Made by a program: the position numbers and the translations under genes. Shown one piece after another: positions 35,536 through 44,566 of a stretch of 64,000 nt of DNA (the stretch's first letter is position 1; every line of letters begins with the position of its first letter). Under the pieces are notes generated by a model that was not told where the DNA came from, ran no database searches, and worked only from the letters and a program-made list of their open reading frames with translations. Source of the stretch: Rhodovarius lipocyclicus (GTDB taxonomy: Bacteria > Pseudomonadota > Alphaproteobacteria > Acetobacterales > Acetobacteraceae); NCBI RefSeq assembly GCF_009900765.1, contig NZ_JAAABL010000001.1, positions 248,001 through 312,000 of the forward strand, in the 5' to 3' direction.

Positions 35536-38270
35536 ACGTGGCGGACCGGCCCGACCCGGTCGCGCGGCTGATCGCCGTCGTGCTGCGCTACCGCCGCACC
35601 GTGGCGCTGGATCAGGTGAGCCTCGACATCCCCGCCGGCTGCATGGCGGGGCTGATCGGGCCGGATGGGGTCGGCAAGTCCAGCCTGCTCGCGCTGCTGG
35701 CCGGGGCGCGCAGGATGCAGGACGGCCACGTGCTGGTGCTGGGCGGCGACATGGCCGATGCGCGGCACCGCGACCGCGTCGGCCCGCGCATCGCATACAT
35801 GCCGCAAGGGCTGGGGAAGAACCTGTATCCGACGCTGTCGGTGTCCGAGAACATCGACTTCTTCGGCCGGCTCTTCGGCCATGGGCGCGACGAGCGCACG
35901 CGGCGCATCGCGGCGCTGGTGGAGAGCACGGGGCTGGCACCCTTCGTGGACCGGCCGGCGGGGAAGCTCTCGGGGGGGATGAAGCAGAAGCTCGGCCTCT
36001 GCTGCGCACTGATCCATGACCCGGACCTGCTGATCCTGGATGAGCCGACGACGGGCGTGGACCCGCTGTCGCGCCGGCAGTTCTGGGATTTGATCGAAAG
36101 CATCCGCGCGGGTCGGCCGGGGATGAGCGTGCTGGTGGCGACCGCCTACATGGAGGAAGCGGCGCGCTTCGACTGGCTGGCGGCGATGGATGCGGGGCGC
36201 GTGCTGGAGACCGGCACACCCGCGGACCTGCTGGCAAAGACCGGGACGGCGTCGCTGGAGGACGCCTTCGTCGCCCTGCTGCCGGAAGAGAAGCGCCAGG
36301 GGCATCAGCGCATCGCAATACCGCCCCGTGACGAAGCGGCGGATGGCGAGATCGCCATCGAGGCGCATGGACTCACAAAAAATTTCGGCGACTTCACCGC
36401 GGTGGACCGTGTCGAACTCCGCGTCGGCCGGGGCGAGATCTTCGGGTTCCTCGGCTCCAACGGCTGCGGCAAGACCACGACGATGAAGATGCTGACTGGC
36501 CTCCTGCCCGCCAGCGCGGGCGAGGCCTGGCTGTTCGGCGAGAAGGCCGATGCGCAGGACCTCGGGACGCGCCGGCGCGTCGGCTACATGTCGCAGAGTT
36601 TCTCGCTCTATGGCGAGCTGACAGTGCGGCAGAACCTGGAGCTGCATGCGCGGTTGTTCCGCCTGGCGCCGGAGGCGATCCCGGCGCGCGTCATGGACAT
36701 GGCGCGGCGCTTCGGGCTGACGGGGATCATGGACGCGCTGCCGGGGGCGCTGCCGCTCGGGCAAAGGCAGCGGCTCTCGCTCGCGGTCGCGATGATCCAC
36801 GGGCCGGAGATACTTATCCTGGACGAGCCGACCTCGGGCGTGGACCCCGTGGCGCGGGACGGGTTCTGGCAGGAGCTCATCGACCTCTCGCGCCGCGACA
36901 AGGTGACGATCTTCATCTCCACCCACTTCATGAACGAGGCGGAGCGCTGCGACCGCATCTCACTCATGCATGCCGGCCGCGTGCTGGTCAGCGGCGCGCC
37001 GGCCGCGCTGGTTGCCGAGCGCGGCGTCGCTACGCTGGAAGACGCCTTCATCGCCCATCTGCAGGAGGCGCAAGCCGGGGTGCCCGTTGCCGCCGCACCG
37101 CCCGCGTCCATCGCGCCACCCGTGGCCGAGGCACCGCGCGCGCGGCGCGCCTTCGATCCGCGGCGCATGCTCAGCTACACGCGGCGGGAAGCGCTGGAAC
37201 TGCGGCGCGACCCAGTGCGGGCCACGCTCGCGCTGCTGGGGACGCTGATCCTGATGGTCATCATGGCCTATGGCATCAGCATGGACGTGAACGACCTGAC
37301 CTTTGCGGTGCTCGACCGCGACCAGACCACGACCAGCCGCGACTACACGCTGAACCTCTCGGGCTCGCGCTACTTCGTGGAGCGGCCGCCGATCGTGGAC
37401 GACGCGGACATGGAACGCCGCATGCGGACGGGAGAGATCAGCCTGGCGCTCGAGATCCCGCCGGGCTTCGCGCAGAATCTGGCGCGCGGGCGGCCGGTGC
37501 AGGTCGGCGCCTGGATCGACGGCGCCATGCCGACGCGTGCCGAGACCGTGCGCGGCTATGTGGAAGGCATCCACCAGCACTGGCTAGCGCGCCGCGCCGC
37601 GCTGTCGCAGGGAGCCGCGCCGGCGCCGTTCAACGTCGAGACACGGTTCCGCTACAACCCGGATGTGCGCAGCCTGGTCGCCATGGTGCCGGCGATCATC
37701 CCCCTCCTGCTCATGCTGATCCCGGCCATGCTGACGGCGCTGAGCGTGGTGCGGGAGAAGGAGCTGGGGTCCATCGTCAACCTCTACGTCACTCCGGTGA
37801 CGCGGCTCGAATTCCTCCTCGGCAAGCAGCTGCCCTACATCGTGCTGGCGTTGATGAACTTCGTGATCCTTGCGCTGATGGCCGTGTTCGCCTTCGGGGT
37901 GCCGCTGAAGGGCAGCGTCGCCACACTCGCGGCGGCAACGGTGGTCTATGTCGTGAGCTCCACGGCGCTGGGGCTGCTGGCGTCCACCTTCATGCGTAGC
38001 CAGATCGCGGCGATTTTCGGCACCGCGATCATGACCATGCTGCCGGCGACGCAGTTCTCGGGCCTCGCAGAACCGGTCAGCTCTTTGCAGGGCATGGGGG
38101 CGGCGGTGGGGCAGGTCTTCCCGACAACCTTTTACCTGAACATCGCGCGCGGCACCTTCTCAAAGGCGCTCGGCTTCGCCGACCTGCGCTGGGATTTCGT
38201 GCCACTGCTGGTCGCGGCCGTCGTGCTGGTCGGCCTCAGTGCCGCGCTACTGGCCAAGCAGGAGCGCTGA
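35532..38270 (+). CDS. ABC transporter, two ATPase domains fused to an ABC-2 permease (RbbA/YhiH-like)
   Basis: The 912-residue protein has a first ATPase (Walker [10 protein letters not shown] near residue 43, signature LSGGMKQKL, Walker [14 protein letters not shown]). A second ATPase follows (Walker [10 protein letters not shown] near 307, degenerate signature [10 protein letters not shown], Walker [14 protein letters not shown]). An ABC2 membrane domain from about residue 560 has a large periplasmic loop and six helices. The start overlaps the hlyD stop. The partner permease follows after three bases. The exported substrate is unknown; the setting within a metal island does not prove metal export. 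Confidence 0.92.
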   Translation: MNVADRPDPVARLIAVVLRYRRTVALDQVSLDIPAGCMAGLIGPDGVGKSSLLALLAGARRMQDGHVLVLGGDMADARHRDRVGPRIAYMPQGLGKNLYPTLSVSENIDFFGRLFGHGRDERTRRIAALVESTGLAPFVDRPAGKLSGGMKQKLGLCCALIHDPDLLILDEPTTGVDPLSRRQFWDLIESIRAGRPGMSVLVATAYMEEAARFDWLAAMDAGRVLETGTPADLLAKTGTASLEDAFVALLPEEKRQGHQRIAIPPRDEAADGEIAIEAHGLTKNFGDFTAVDRVELRVGRGEIFGFLGSNGCGKTTTMKMLTGLLPASAGEAWLFGEKADAQDLGTRRRVGYMSQSFSLYGELTVRQNLELHARLFRLAPEAIPARVMDMARRFGLTGIMDALPGALPLGQRQRLSLAVAMIHGPEILILDEPTSGVDPVARDGFWQELIDLSRRDKVTIFISTHFMNEAERCDRISLMHAGRVLVSGAPAALVAERGVATLEDAFIAHLQEAQAGVPVAAAPPASIAPPVAEAPRARRAFDPRRMLSYTRREALELRRDPVRATLALLGTLILMVIMAYGISMDVNDLTFAVLDRDQTTTSRDYTLNLSGSRYFVERPPIVDDADMERRMRTGEISLALEIPPGFAQNLARGRPVQVGAWIDGAMPTRAETVRGYVEGIHQHWLARRAALSQGAAPAPFNVETRFRYNPDVRSLVAMVPAIIPLLLMLIPAMLTALSVVREKELGSIVNLYVTPVTRLEFLLGKQLPYIVLALMNFVILALMAVFAFGVPLKGSVATLAAATVVYVVSSTALGLLASTFMRSQIAAIFGTAIMTMLPATQFSGLAEPVSSLQGMGAAVGQVFPTTFYLNIARGTFSKALGFADLRWDFVPLLVAAVVLVGLSAALLAKQER

Positions 38271-38273
38271 AGG

Positions 38274-39395
38274 ATGCGGCTTACCAACGTCCTCCATCTC
38301 GGCGTCAAGGAACTGCGGGCGCTGGCGCGAGACCCGATCATGCTTCTGCTGATCGTCTATGCGCTGACCCTCGCGGTCTATGCCTCGGCCACCACCATGC
38401 CCGAATCGCTGAGCCGCGCGGCCATCGCCATCGTGGACGAGGACCGCTCGCCGCTTTCGGCGCGCATCGTCGCCGCCTTCTACCCGCCCTACTTCCTGCC
38501 GCCGTCCATGATCACGGACGCCGAGATGGATACGCGGATGGATGCAGGGCTGGACACATTCGCTCTGAACATCCCGCCTAATTTCCAGCGCGACCTGCTG
38601 GCTGGGCGCCGGCCCGCGATCCTGCTGAACGTGGATGCGACACGGATGAGCCAGGCCTTCAGCGGCAGCGGGTATGTCCAGGCGATCGTGAACGTGGAAG
38701 TCGCGACCTTCCTGCAGCACCATCGGCCGCGCGACACATCGCCCGTGGAACTCGTGCTGCGCGCGCGCTTCAACCCGGAACTGCGCCGCGCCTGGTTCGG
38801 CGCGATCATCGAGGTGGTGAACCAGGTCACTATGCTCGCCATCATCCTGACCGGCGCCGCGCTGATCCGCGAACGCGAGCACGGCACGATTGAACACCTG
38901 CTGGTCATGCCCGTGACGCCCTTCGAGATCATGGTCGCGAAAATCTGGTCCATGGGGCTCGTCGTGCTTGTCGCCTGCGCGCTTTCGCTGCTGATCGTCG
39001 TGCAGGGGCTGATGCGGGTGCCGATCCAGGGATCGGTGGCGCTGTTCCTGGCGGGTGCGGCGGTGCATCTGTTCGCGGTGACAGCGCTCGGCATCTTCCT
39101 CGGCACGGTGGCGCGGTCCATGCCCCAATTCGCGCTGATGACGATCCTGATCATCCTGCCGCTCGAAATGCTCTCGGGAGGCATGACGCCGCGCGAGAGC
39201 ATGCCGGACTTCGTCCGCTTCGTGATGTCGGCCGCGCCGACCACCCATTTCGTCGCGCTGTCCCAGGCGATCCTCTACCGCGGCGCGGGGATCGAGGTGG
39301 TCTGGCCGCAATTCCTGGCGCTGGCCGCGATCGGCGCGGCACTTTTCGGCTATGCTTGGTTCCGCTTCCGCTCGATGGTGGGAACGATGGGTTAA
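38274..39395 (+). CDS. ABC-2 type permease (YhhJ-like)
   Basis: The 373-residue protein has one N-terminal helix, a periplasmic domain of about 150 residues (ATTMPESLSRAAIAIVDEDRS onward) and five to six C-terminal helices. The arrangement is the same as in the membrane part of the upstream fusion, with which it should pair. AAGGATG couples it to the upstream gene. The following 286 bases (39396-39681) hold no gene I can support. Confidence 0.9.
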   Translation: MRLTNVLHLGVKELRALARDPIMLLLIVYALTLAVYASATTMPESLSRAAIAIVDEDRSPLSARIVAAFYPPYFLPPSMITDAEMDTRMDAGLDTFALNIPPNFQRDLLAGRRPAILLNVDATRMSQAFSGSGYVQAIVNVEVATFLQHHRPRDTSPVELVLRARFNPELRRAWFGAIIEVVNQVTMLAIILTGAALIREREHGTIEHLLVMPVTPFEIMVAKIWSMGLVVLVACALSLLIVVQGLMRVPIQGSVALFLAGAAVHLFAVTALGIFLGTVARSMPQFALMTILIILPLEMLSGGMTPRESMPDFVRFVMSAAPTTHFVALSQAILYRGAGIEVVWPQFLALAAIGAALFGYAWFRFRSMVGTMG

Positions 39396-39681
39396 GAACC
39401 TCGCCTGCCTCGTGCTATGCAGAAAGTGGAGGCGGGTGCCCCGAGGGGTTGGGCCCGCACAACCCAGCAGTTATTGTCTGGCCAGTGGTGGGGCCGGTGC
39501 CTCGGTGATGCTCGGCGCCGGTAGCGATCGCTACCAGCAATTCTGTCCCGCTTCGTCCGTCGCCGCGGGGTCCTCCACTTGCACGCGCTCCACCCGGCTT
39601 TTCCGACCTTTGTTGACCCTGTCGCCGGCGCCAAAGACCGCGCCAGCATGCTTGCCGTTTGGCTTCCGGAAGGACACCTTT

Positions 39682-40170
39682 ATGCGTCGAATAGTAGTGC
39701 ACGCAGCCGTGCTGGCCTGCGTCTCGTTCCTTGTGCTGCCAGCCTCTCCCGGCCAGGCACATGATTTCCAAGCCGGGGAGGTCGCCATCGGCCATCCCTG
39801 GACGCGCGCCGTCGGCGCTTCAGCGCCCACCGCCGCTGGCTACATGGTGCTGCGCAACGAGGGCGCCGTGCCCGATCGGCTGATGGCCGCCAGCAGCCCG
39901 ATGGCCCGAGCGATCGAGATGCACCACATGTCGATGACAGATGGCATCATGCGGATGCGTCCGCTGCCTGACGGCATCGTGCTGCCCACTGGCCAGTCGG
40001 TGCGCCTCGAGCCGGGCGGGTTGCATCTGATGCTGGTCGGCCCCATCGGCGGGTTGGCGCAAGGCACACGAGTGCCGGTGACACTTCGCTTTGAACGGGC
40101 GGGTGAGGTCACGGTCGAACTGGCTGTCGAGGCGGCGGGTTCCCGCGCCAGTGCTCATCAGGGGCACTAA
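39682..40170 (+). CDS. Periplasmic copper chaperone PCuAC
   Basis: The 162-residue exported protein has a signal peptide ending in SPGQAHD and a cupredoxin-like PCuAC domain. The copper ligands are in the expected spacing: HPWTRA, then EMHHMSM, and the late LEPGGLHLML. It delivers Cu(I) to the CuA site of cytochrome oxidase or stores copper. The ATG at 39682 follows AAGGA. The SCO1 gene starts two bases behind it, so the pair is cotranscribed. Confidence 0.9.
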   Translation: MRRIVVHAAVLACVSFLVLPASPGQAHDFQAGEVAIGHPWTRAVGASAPTAAGYMVLRNEGAVPDRLMAASSPMARAIEMHHMSMTDGIMRMRPLPDGIVLPTGQSVRLEPGGLHLMLVGPIGGLAQGTRVPVTLRFERAGEVTVELAVEAAGSRASAHQGH

Positions 40171-40172
40171 AG

Positions 40173-40793
40173 ATGTTGCGCTATGTCCGGTGGTTCGCCT
40201 GGGGCGGCGTTGCCGTCCTGGGATTCCTGGTGCTGGCCACGATGGGTGGCTGGTTGTTCACGGACGGGCCGCTGGGACCGGCGCGGGTCATGAGCGGTCC
40301 CGCTAGCCTTGCGATCGGCGGCCCCTTCAGCCTGACCGACCATCGCGGACTCGCAGTGACAGAGCGCGACTTCCGCGGCCGGCCGATGGCCGTGTTCTTC
40401 GGCTTCACCTATTGCCCCGATGTCTGCCCGACCACGCTCACCGAGATGACGGGCTTCATCGAGGCGCTGGGGCCGGACGCGGATCGCATCCAGTGGGTCT
40501 TCGTCAGCGTGGATGCGGAACGCGACACGCCGCAGGCCATGGCCGCCTACCTGGAGGCCTTCGATCGCAGGATCATCGGGCTGACCGGCACCGAGGAGCA
40601 GATCGCCTCGGCCGCGCGCGGTTTCCGTGTCTTCTACCGCCGCGTTCCGCTGGAGGGCGGCGGGTACACGATGGACCACTCCGCGAGCACCTTCCTGCTC
40701 GATGCGGAGGGGCGGTTTGCTGGGACGTTGGACTACAAGGAGAGCGAGCGGGTGGCGCTGGAGAAACTGCGGATGCTGGTGGGGCGGGGATGA
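40173..40793 (+). CDS. SCO1/SenC-family copper protein
   Basis: The 206-residue membrane-anchored thioredoxin-fold protein has the copper and redox site Cys81-Cys85 (TYCPDVCPT) and His169 (YTMDHSAST). It works with PCuAC in copper insertion into cytochrome c oxidase. The N-terminal helix (FAWGGVAVLGFLVLATMGGWL) anchors it to the inner membrane. Confidence 0.92.
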   Translation: MLRYVRWFAWGGVAVLGFLVLATMGGWLFTDGPLGPARVMSGPASLAIGGPFSLTDHRGLAVTERDFRGRPMAVFFGFTYCPDVCPTTLTEMTGFIEALGPDADRIQWVFVSVDAERDTPQAMAAYLEAFDRRIIGLTGTEEQIASAARGFRVFYRRVPLEGGGYTMDHSASTFLLDAEGRFAGTLDYKESERVALEKLRMLVGRG

Positions 40794-40920
40794 GGACCGG
40801 CGATTCCGGTTTGCCGCCGCGTGCTACTGCCGCGGCTACTGGGACGATAACGCTGCGCCCTTGATCTGGCGCAATGCGGTCGCGGCCCTGCCGGTCCTAG
40901 TCTTCGGAAAAGCAATTGGG

Positions 40921-41217
40921 ATGCATGCCATGGGTCCTTCCGATTGTTGGGCGGGCGGGCCCTGGATGATGATGCGAGGTGTCTGGGGCGTTGGCTGGGG
41001 CCTTGGATGGCTCATCGCCGTGGCCGCAGTTGTCGCACTCGCTGTGATGCTCCTACGCGGTCGTCGTGGCGGGGTTGCCGGTTCCGGCGCAGGGAGCTCC
41101 GCGCTCGATGCGCTCGACCTGCGCTACGCCCAAGGGGCAATCGAGCGCGAGGACTACCTCCGTCGGCGGAACGACATCATCGGCGGTGGTCCGGATGGCG
41201 TGACATCCATCAAATGA
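40921..41217 (+). CDS. SHOCT-domain membrane protein
   Basis: The 98-residue protein starts with a Met/Trp/Gly-rich segment (CWAGGPWMMMRGVWG), then one membrane helix, and ends in a short SHOCT domain (ALDLRYAQGAIEREDYLRRRNDI). Similar small proteins accompany copper-resistance genes. ATG 40921 or 40930 could be the start; the frame upstream is not coding-like. Confidence 0.75.
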   Translation: MHAMGPSDCWAGGPWMMMRGVWGVGWGLGWLIAVAAVVALAVMLLRGRRGGVAGSGAGSSALDALDLRYAQGAIEREDYLRRRNDIIGGGPDGVTSIK

Positions 41218-41233
41218 CGCAGGAGGCGCCACA

Positions 41234-41638
41234 ATGACCTACCACTTCACGACCACGATCCCAGGCCCGATGCAACGCGCAGTCGAGGCGACGACCGACG
41301 CACTCAAGCGCCACGGCTTCGGCGTGCTCACCGAGATCGACGTCCAGGCGACGCTCAAGAAAAAGCTCGACGTGGACTTCCGCCCCTACCGTATCCTGGG
41401 CGCCTGCAATCCGAAGATGGCGTACCGGGCACTCCAGGCTGAGGACAAGATCGGCACCATGCTTCCCTGCAACGTCGTGCTGCAGGAGCGGGACGGCGGC
41501 CGGATCGAGGTTTCGGCTGTGGATCCGGTCGCTTCCATGCAGGCCATCCAGAATGCGGCACTCGCCGATACGGCGTCGCAGGTGCGCGAGTTGCTGCACC
41601 AGGTCGTGGCTGAGCTTGACGCCGCGGGGACAGCCTGA
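41234..41638 (+). CDS. DUF302-domain protein
   Basis: The 134-residue protein has the DUF302 pattern: KRHGFGVLTEIDVQATLKKKLDV, YRILGACNPKMAYRAL and MLPCNVVLQE. The family is of unknown function, often near metal or stress genes. AGGAGG precedes the ATG at good spacing. It follows the SHOCT gene by 16 bases and belongs to the copper-handling group. Confidence 0.9.
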   Translation: MTYHFTTTIPGPMQRAVEATTDALKRHGFGVLTEIDVQATLKKKLDVDFRPYRILGACNPKMAYRALQAEDKIGTMLPCNVVLQERDGGRIEVSAVDPVASMQAIQNAALADTASQVRELLHQVVAELDAAGTA

Positions 41639-41709
41639 CCCCCGGCCGCGCGCCTTCACGCGAGGAGGCGGGCGCGTTCCAGGCCCATGACGAATGTGAG
41701 GAGGACACT

Positions 41710-42312
41710 ATGAAGATTTTGAGGAAGGCGGTGCTGGGCGCCGCGGTGGCGGCCCTCATCAGCTGCGGTGGTTCCGCCGCGTGGGCCCAGACTTCTCAGC
41801 CTGGCGCTCCGGCTGGCCAGGCCCCGCCGCAAGGCATGATGGGCTACGGCATGCCGATGATGGGCCCGGGCATGATGATGGGGCACGGCATGATGGGTTA
41901 CGGCATGCCGATGATGGGTCCAGGCATGATGGGCTACGGCACGCCTATGATGCCGGGCGGCGTGGGGCCCATGATGGGCATGATGCCGGGTCAGCACGTC
42001 GAGGGCCGGATCGCTTTCCTGCGCACCGAGCTCGGCATCACGCAGGCCCAGGCTCCAGTGTGGGATACCTTCGCCGAGGCACTCCGCGCGAGCGCCCGAG
42101 CCATGGCGGACATGCACGGACAGATGATGCCGATGATGCAGCAGGGGCCGCAAGCGATGCCGCTGGCGCAGCGGCTCGAACTGCAGGAGCGCATGATGAC
42201 TTTGCACTTGGAGGCGCTGCGCCGGGTGCGGTCTGCGGCGGGGCCGCTCTACGCGGCGCTTGACGAGCGGCAGAAGCGCGTTGCGGACCAACTCATGGTG
42301 GGAATGATGTAG
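41710..42312 (+). CDS. Spy/CpxP-like periplasmic protein with Met-rich repeats
   Basis: The 200-residue protein has a signal peptide (KAVLGAAVAALISCGGSAAWA) and a low-complexity region at about residues 43-93 made of MMGYGMPMMGPG-type repeats. An all-helical Spy-like domain follows with LGITQAQAPVWDTFAEALR. Met-rich segments bind Cu(I), so it may act as a copper sponge or chaperone. GAGGAGG precedes the ATG. It is the last gene of the copper group. Confidence 0.82.
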   Translation: MKILRKAVLGAAVAALISCGGSAAWAQTSQPGAPAGQAPPQGMMGYGMPMMGPGMMMGHGMMGYGMPMMGPGMMGYGTPMMPGGVGPMMGMMPGQHVEGRIAFLRTELGITQAQAPVWDTFAEALRASARAMADMHGQMMPMMQQGPQAMPLAQRLELQERMMTLHLEALRRVRSAAGPLYAALDERQKRVADQLMVGMM

Positions 42313-42723
42313 TCCTCTGTCGAAAGCGGGGGCGACCTGGAGGGAGTCATCCGCCCTGCATCTTTCGAAGAACAGCGATCATTCTGCCTTCGCCCGGGAG
42401 CAGCAGAAGCACGATAGCAGCGAGCATGACCCTGATGCGTGCAAGGCTCACCTTCGCCGGCTTCCAGCATTTCGGCGCAGGCCGCCTCGGGCGCAGCGGG
42501 CTTCTTCGCCTTGTCCTCTTCGCTCCTCGTGTAGCTCCCGGCCGCTACGCGGCTGAGCGATTCGCAAGGCCCGGTCCAGCCGAGGGAAGTTGCCGCGCCT
42601 GGCAGTCGCCGCCTCGCCGGGCTGGTTTCGCGCGCTCTGGATCGCCCGCCGATACGCCTCCACCCGGGCGTCGTGAGAGAAGGCGGGCGACCTTGCTATG
42701 ATTATCCCCGTTCCCGCCCTGCG
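42313..42723. other. Gap between the copper group and the phage tail module
   Basis: No gene is convincing in this 411-base stretch. On the minus strand 42448-42663 could encode a charged 71-residue peptide (EAYRRAIQSARNQ, GNFPRLDRALRIAQ), and 42347-42451 a 34-residue peptide with a hydrophobic core (VMLAAIVLLLLPG). Both could be scraps of genes once located downstream of the tail spike. Confidence in either being expressed is low. Confidence 0.3.
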
Positions 42724-44550
42724 CTATGGCACCCGCCGCTTCACCACCTGCACCGACAACGCTGCCGCCGCGAGGTCGACAGTCGATGCGCTGACGTTCC
42801 GGGCCGTGACGCGGACGCTGTTGTTCGACCAGACATGGCAGTCCAGCACGAACGCGATGCTGCTGGTGTCGAGCGAGGCGTCGGCATAGTCGCCACGCCG
42901 CGCGCCGGGCACGGTCACGTCGATGTTTGCCGTTGAGCCCGCCGTGAGGCTCGGCAGGTCCCAGGTGGTCTCCAGTGCCAGGCTGCGCGTCCCGATCGGG
43001 ACCGAGGGGCAGGCATAAAGCACCGCGGGCGCCGTCTCCGGCAGCCCGAACAGCCGCAACGACTCGAGCTCGATCTGCCCGTCGAAGCCCACAATCCCGA
43101 CTTGCGCGAAGGCCACACCCGCGCCGACCCGAATCGTCTGGCGCCGGTTCAGCGAGGCGTCGGCCATCACCGCGCCGGCGTTCCAGCCCTTTGCCGGGCT
43201 GTTCCACTGCATGGTCGTGCCGGAGGCCAGCACGTCGCCGGCAATGTTCTCCCGCACATTGGCCGCTCCATCGAACACGCGCACGAACAGCCGCCCGCCA
43301 TCAACCCCGCCGACCAGCCAATGCGCCAGCGCGAACTCCTTGGCCGAGGAGGTATCCACCACGAAGGCCATGCCCCGGTTGGCATCCAGCAGCAGCCCGC
43401 GCGACATTGCCGCAATGCCATCCAGCCCGTTGAAGCACAGCCCTGCCAGCGTGGTCGCCGCCGTGGTCGAGGTGGCGACCACCGCCAACCCCTCGACGCC
43501 GATCTCGGTCGCGCTGTGCCGGAAGGCCTTGGCCCGGGCATTCGGCACCGACCCCAGCAGCCGCAGATGGCGCGAGGCCGGTGCCCGGTGGCGATTGAGC
43601 ACGGTGTTGCCGCAGCGCGTGGCGGTGGCGGCGTAGTCGATGCCGACCTGGTAGGTGTTGCTCCACGCCACCTCGTACTCGCAGTCCTGCGCCGCCGCGG
43701 TGTGCCGCGCGACGATCGGCGAGCAGGCCTCCATGCGCAGCGCTCGGCCGATGATGGCGGAGCCGCTGGTCTCATTGAGGAAGGGGATCGCCACATTGGG
43801 ATCGAGCTGGCGCAGCTCGAAGTTCGGCGCGTCGAAGACGTGCCGGTTGTGGTTGGAATAGGCGCCGTCGGCCCTGGACAGCCGGATCCCGAAGCGGTCC
43901 AGGCTGGGGTTGATCCCGGTCGCGATGGCGAAGTGGCCGCCATAGTAGCGGATGGAGGTGTTCCAGGCGGTGGCAGTGGCGCAGTGGATGTCGAGGCCGA
44001 TGCGGTTGTTGAGGATGCGGCCGAGATGGAAGGTGCTGTCCTCGACGCCGCGACCGTCGCCCAGCGTGCGCATGCCGATCGTGAAGCCCGAGACCAGGCG
44101 CAGCTCGACCACCGAGGCGTCGATGTTGCGCACCAGGATGCCGATGTCGGCCTCGTCGAGCCAGTCGGACTGGATCTGCCGGGTGACCTGCAGCCCGGCA
44201 TAGTGCTTCTCTCCGTTGCGGACCGTGCCGCCATCGCCGAGCGTCAGGACGGTCGCCGAGGCGGTGCCGGTGTAGCGGATGATGCCGTGCATGATCAGCC
44301 CGCGGGCGCCGCCGCCGAGGGTGACGCCGGCGGAGACGTTCCAGGTGCCCGGCGGGACGACGGCGAATTTCTGGTCGGCCGCGGCACGGTCGAAGGCAGC
44401 CTGGATCGCGGCGCGGTCGTCGGCGACGCCGTCGCCCAGGCCGCCGAAGTCGGAGGGCAGCACCGTCTCGCGGTCGCGGAGGTACTTGGCGAGATCGGTC
44501 TTGCTGACCGCGGTGTCGAGCACCAGCAGGTCATCGATGCGGGCAGGCAT
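42724..44550 (-). CDS. Phage tail-spike-like protein with pectate-lyase-type beta helix
   Basis: The 608-residue protein starts at ATG 44550. It shows the N-terminal pattern of tail-spike proteins, VLPSDFGGLGDGVADDRAAI, leading into a right-handed parallel beta-helix (about residues 45-350). A beta-rich tail follows and ends with VKRRVP. Such proteins bind or degrade surface polysaccharide. It lies at the downstream end of the minus-strand tail module, as expected for the host-recognition gene. Catalytic residues were not identifiable by eye. Confidence 0.75.
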   Translation of the reverse strand: MPARIDDLLVLDTAVSKTDLAKYLRDRETVLPSDFGGLGDGVADDRAAIQAAFDRAAADQKFAVVPPGTWNVSAGVTLGGGARGLIMHGIIRYTGTASATVLTLGDGGTVRNGEKHYAGLQVTRQIQSDWLDEADIGILVRNIDASVVELRLVSGFTIGMRTLGDGRGVEDSTFHLGRILNNRIGLDIHCATATAWNTSIRYYGGHFAIATGINPSLDRFGIRLSRADGAYSNHNRHVFDAPNFELRQLDPNVAIPFLNETSGSAIIGRALRMEACSPIVARHTAAAQDCEYEVAWSNTYQVGIDYAATATRCGNTVLNRHRAPASRHLRLLGSVPNARAKAFRHSATEIGVEGLAVVATSTTAATTLAGLCFNGLDGIAAMSRGLLLDANRGMAFVVDTSSAKEFALAHWLVGGVDGGRLFVRVFDGAANVRENIAGDVLASGTTMQWNSPAKGWNAGAVMADASLNRRQTIRVGAGVAFAQVGIVGFDGQIELESLRLFGLPETAPAVLYACPSVPIGTRSLALETTWDLPSLTAGSTANIDVTVPGARRGDYADASLDTSSIAFVLDCHVWSNNSVRVTARNVSASTVDLAAAALSVQVVKRRVP

Positions 44551-44566
44551 GGGGGATAGCTCCGGC

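Noticed and set aside
39396-39681. Open frames on both strands between the ABC permease and PCuAC genes
   Set aside because: No frame has a plausible start with a ribosome site and recognisable protein features; the plus-strand one is only an upstream extension of the PCuAC gene.
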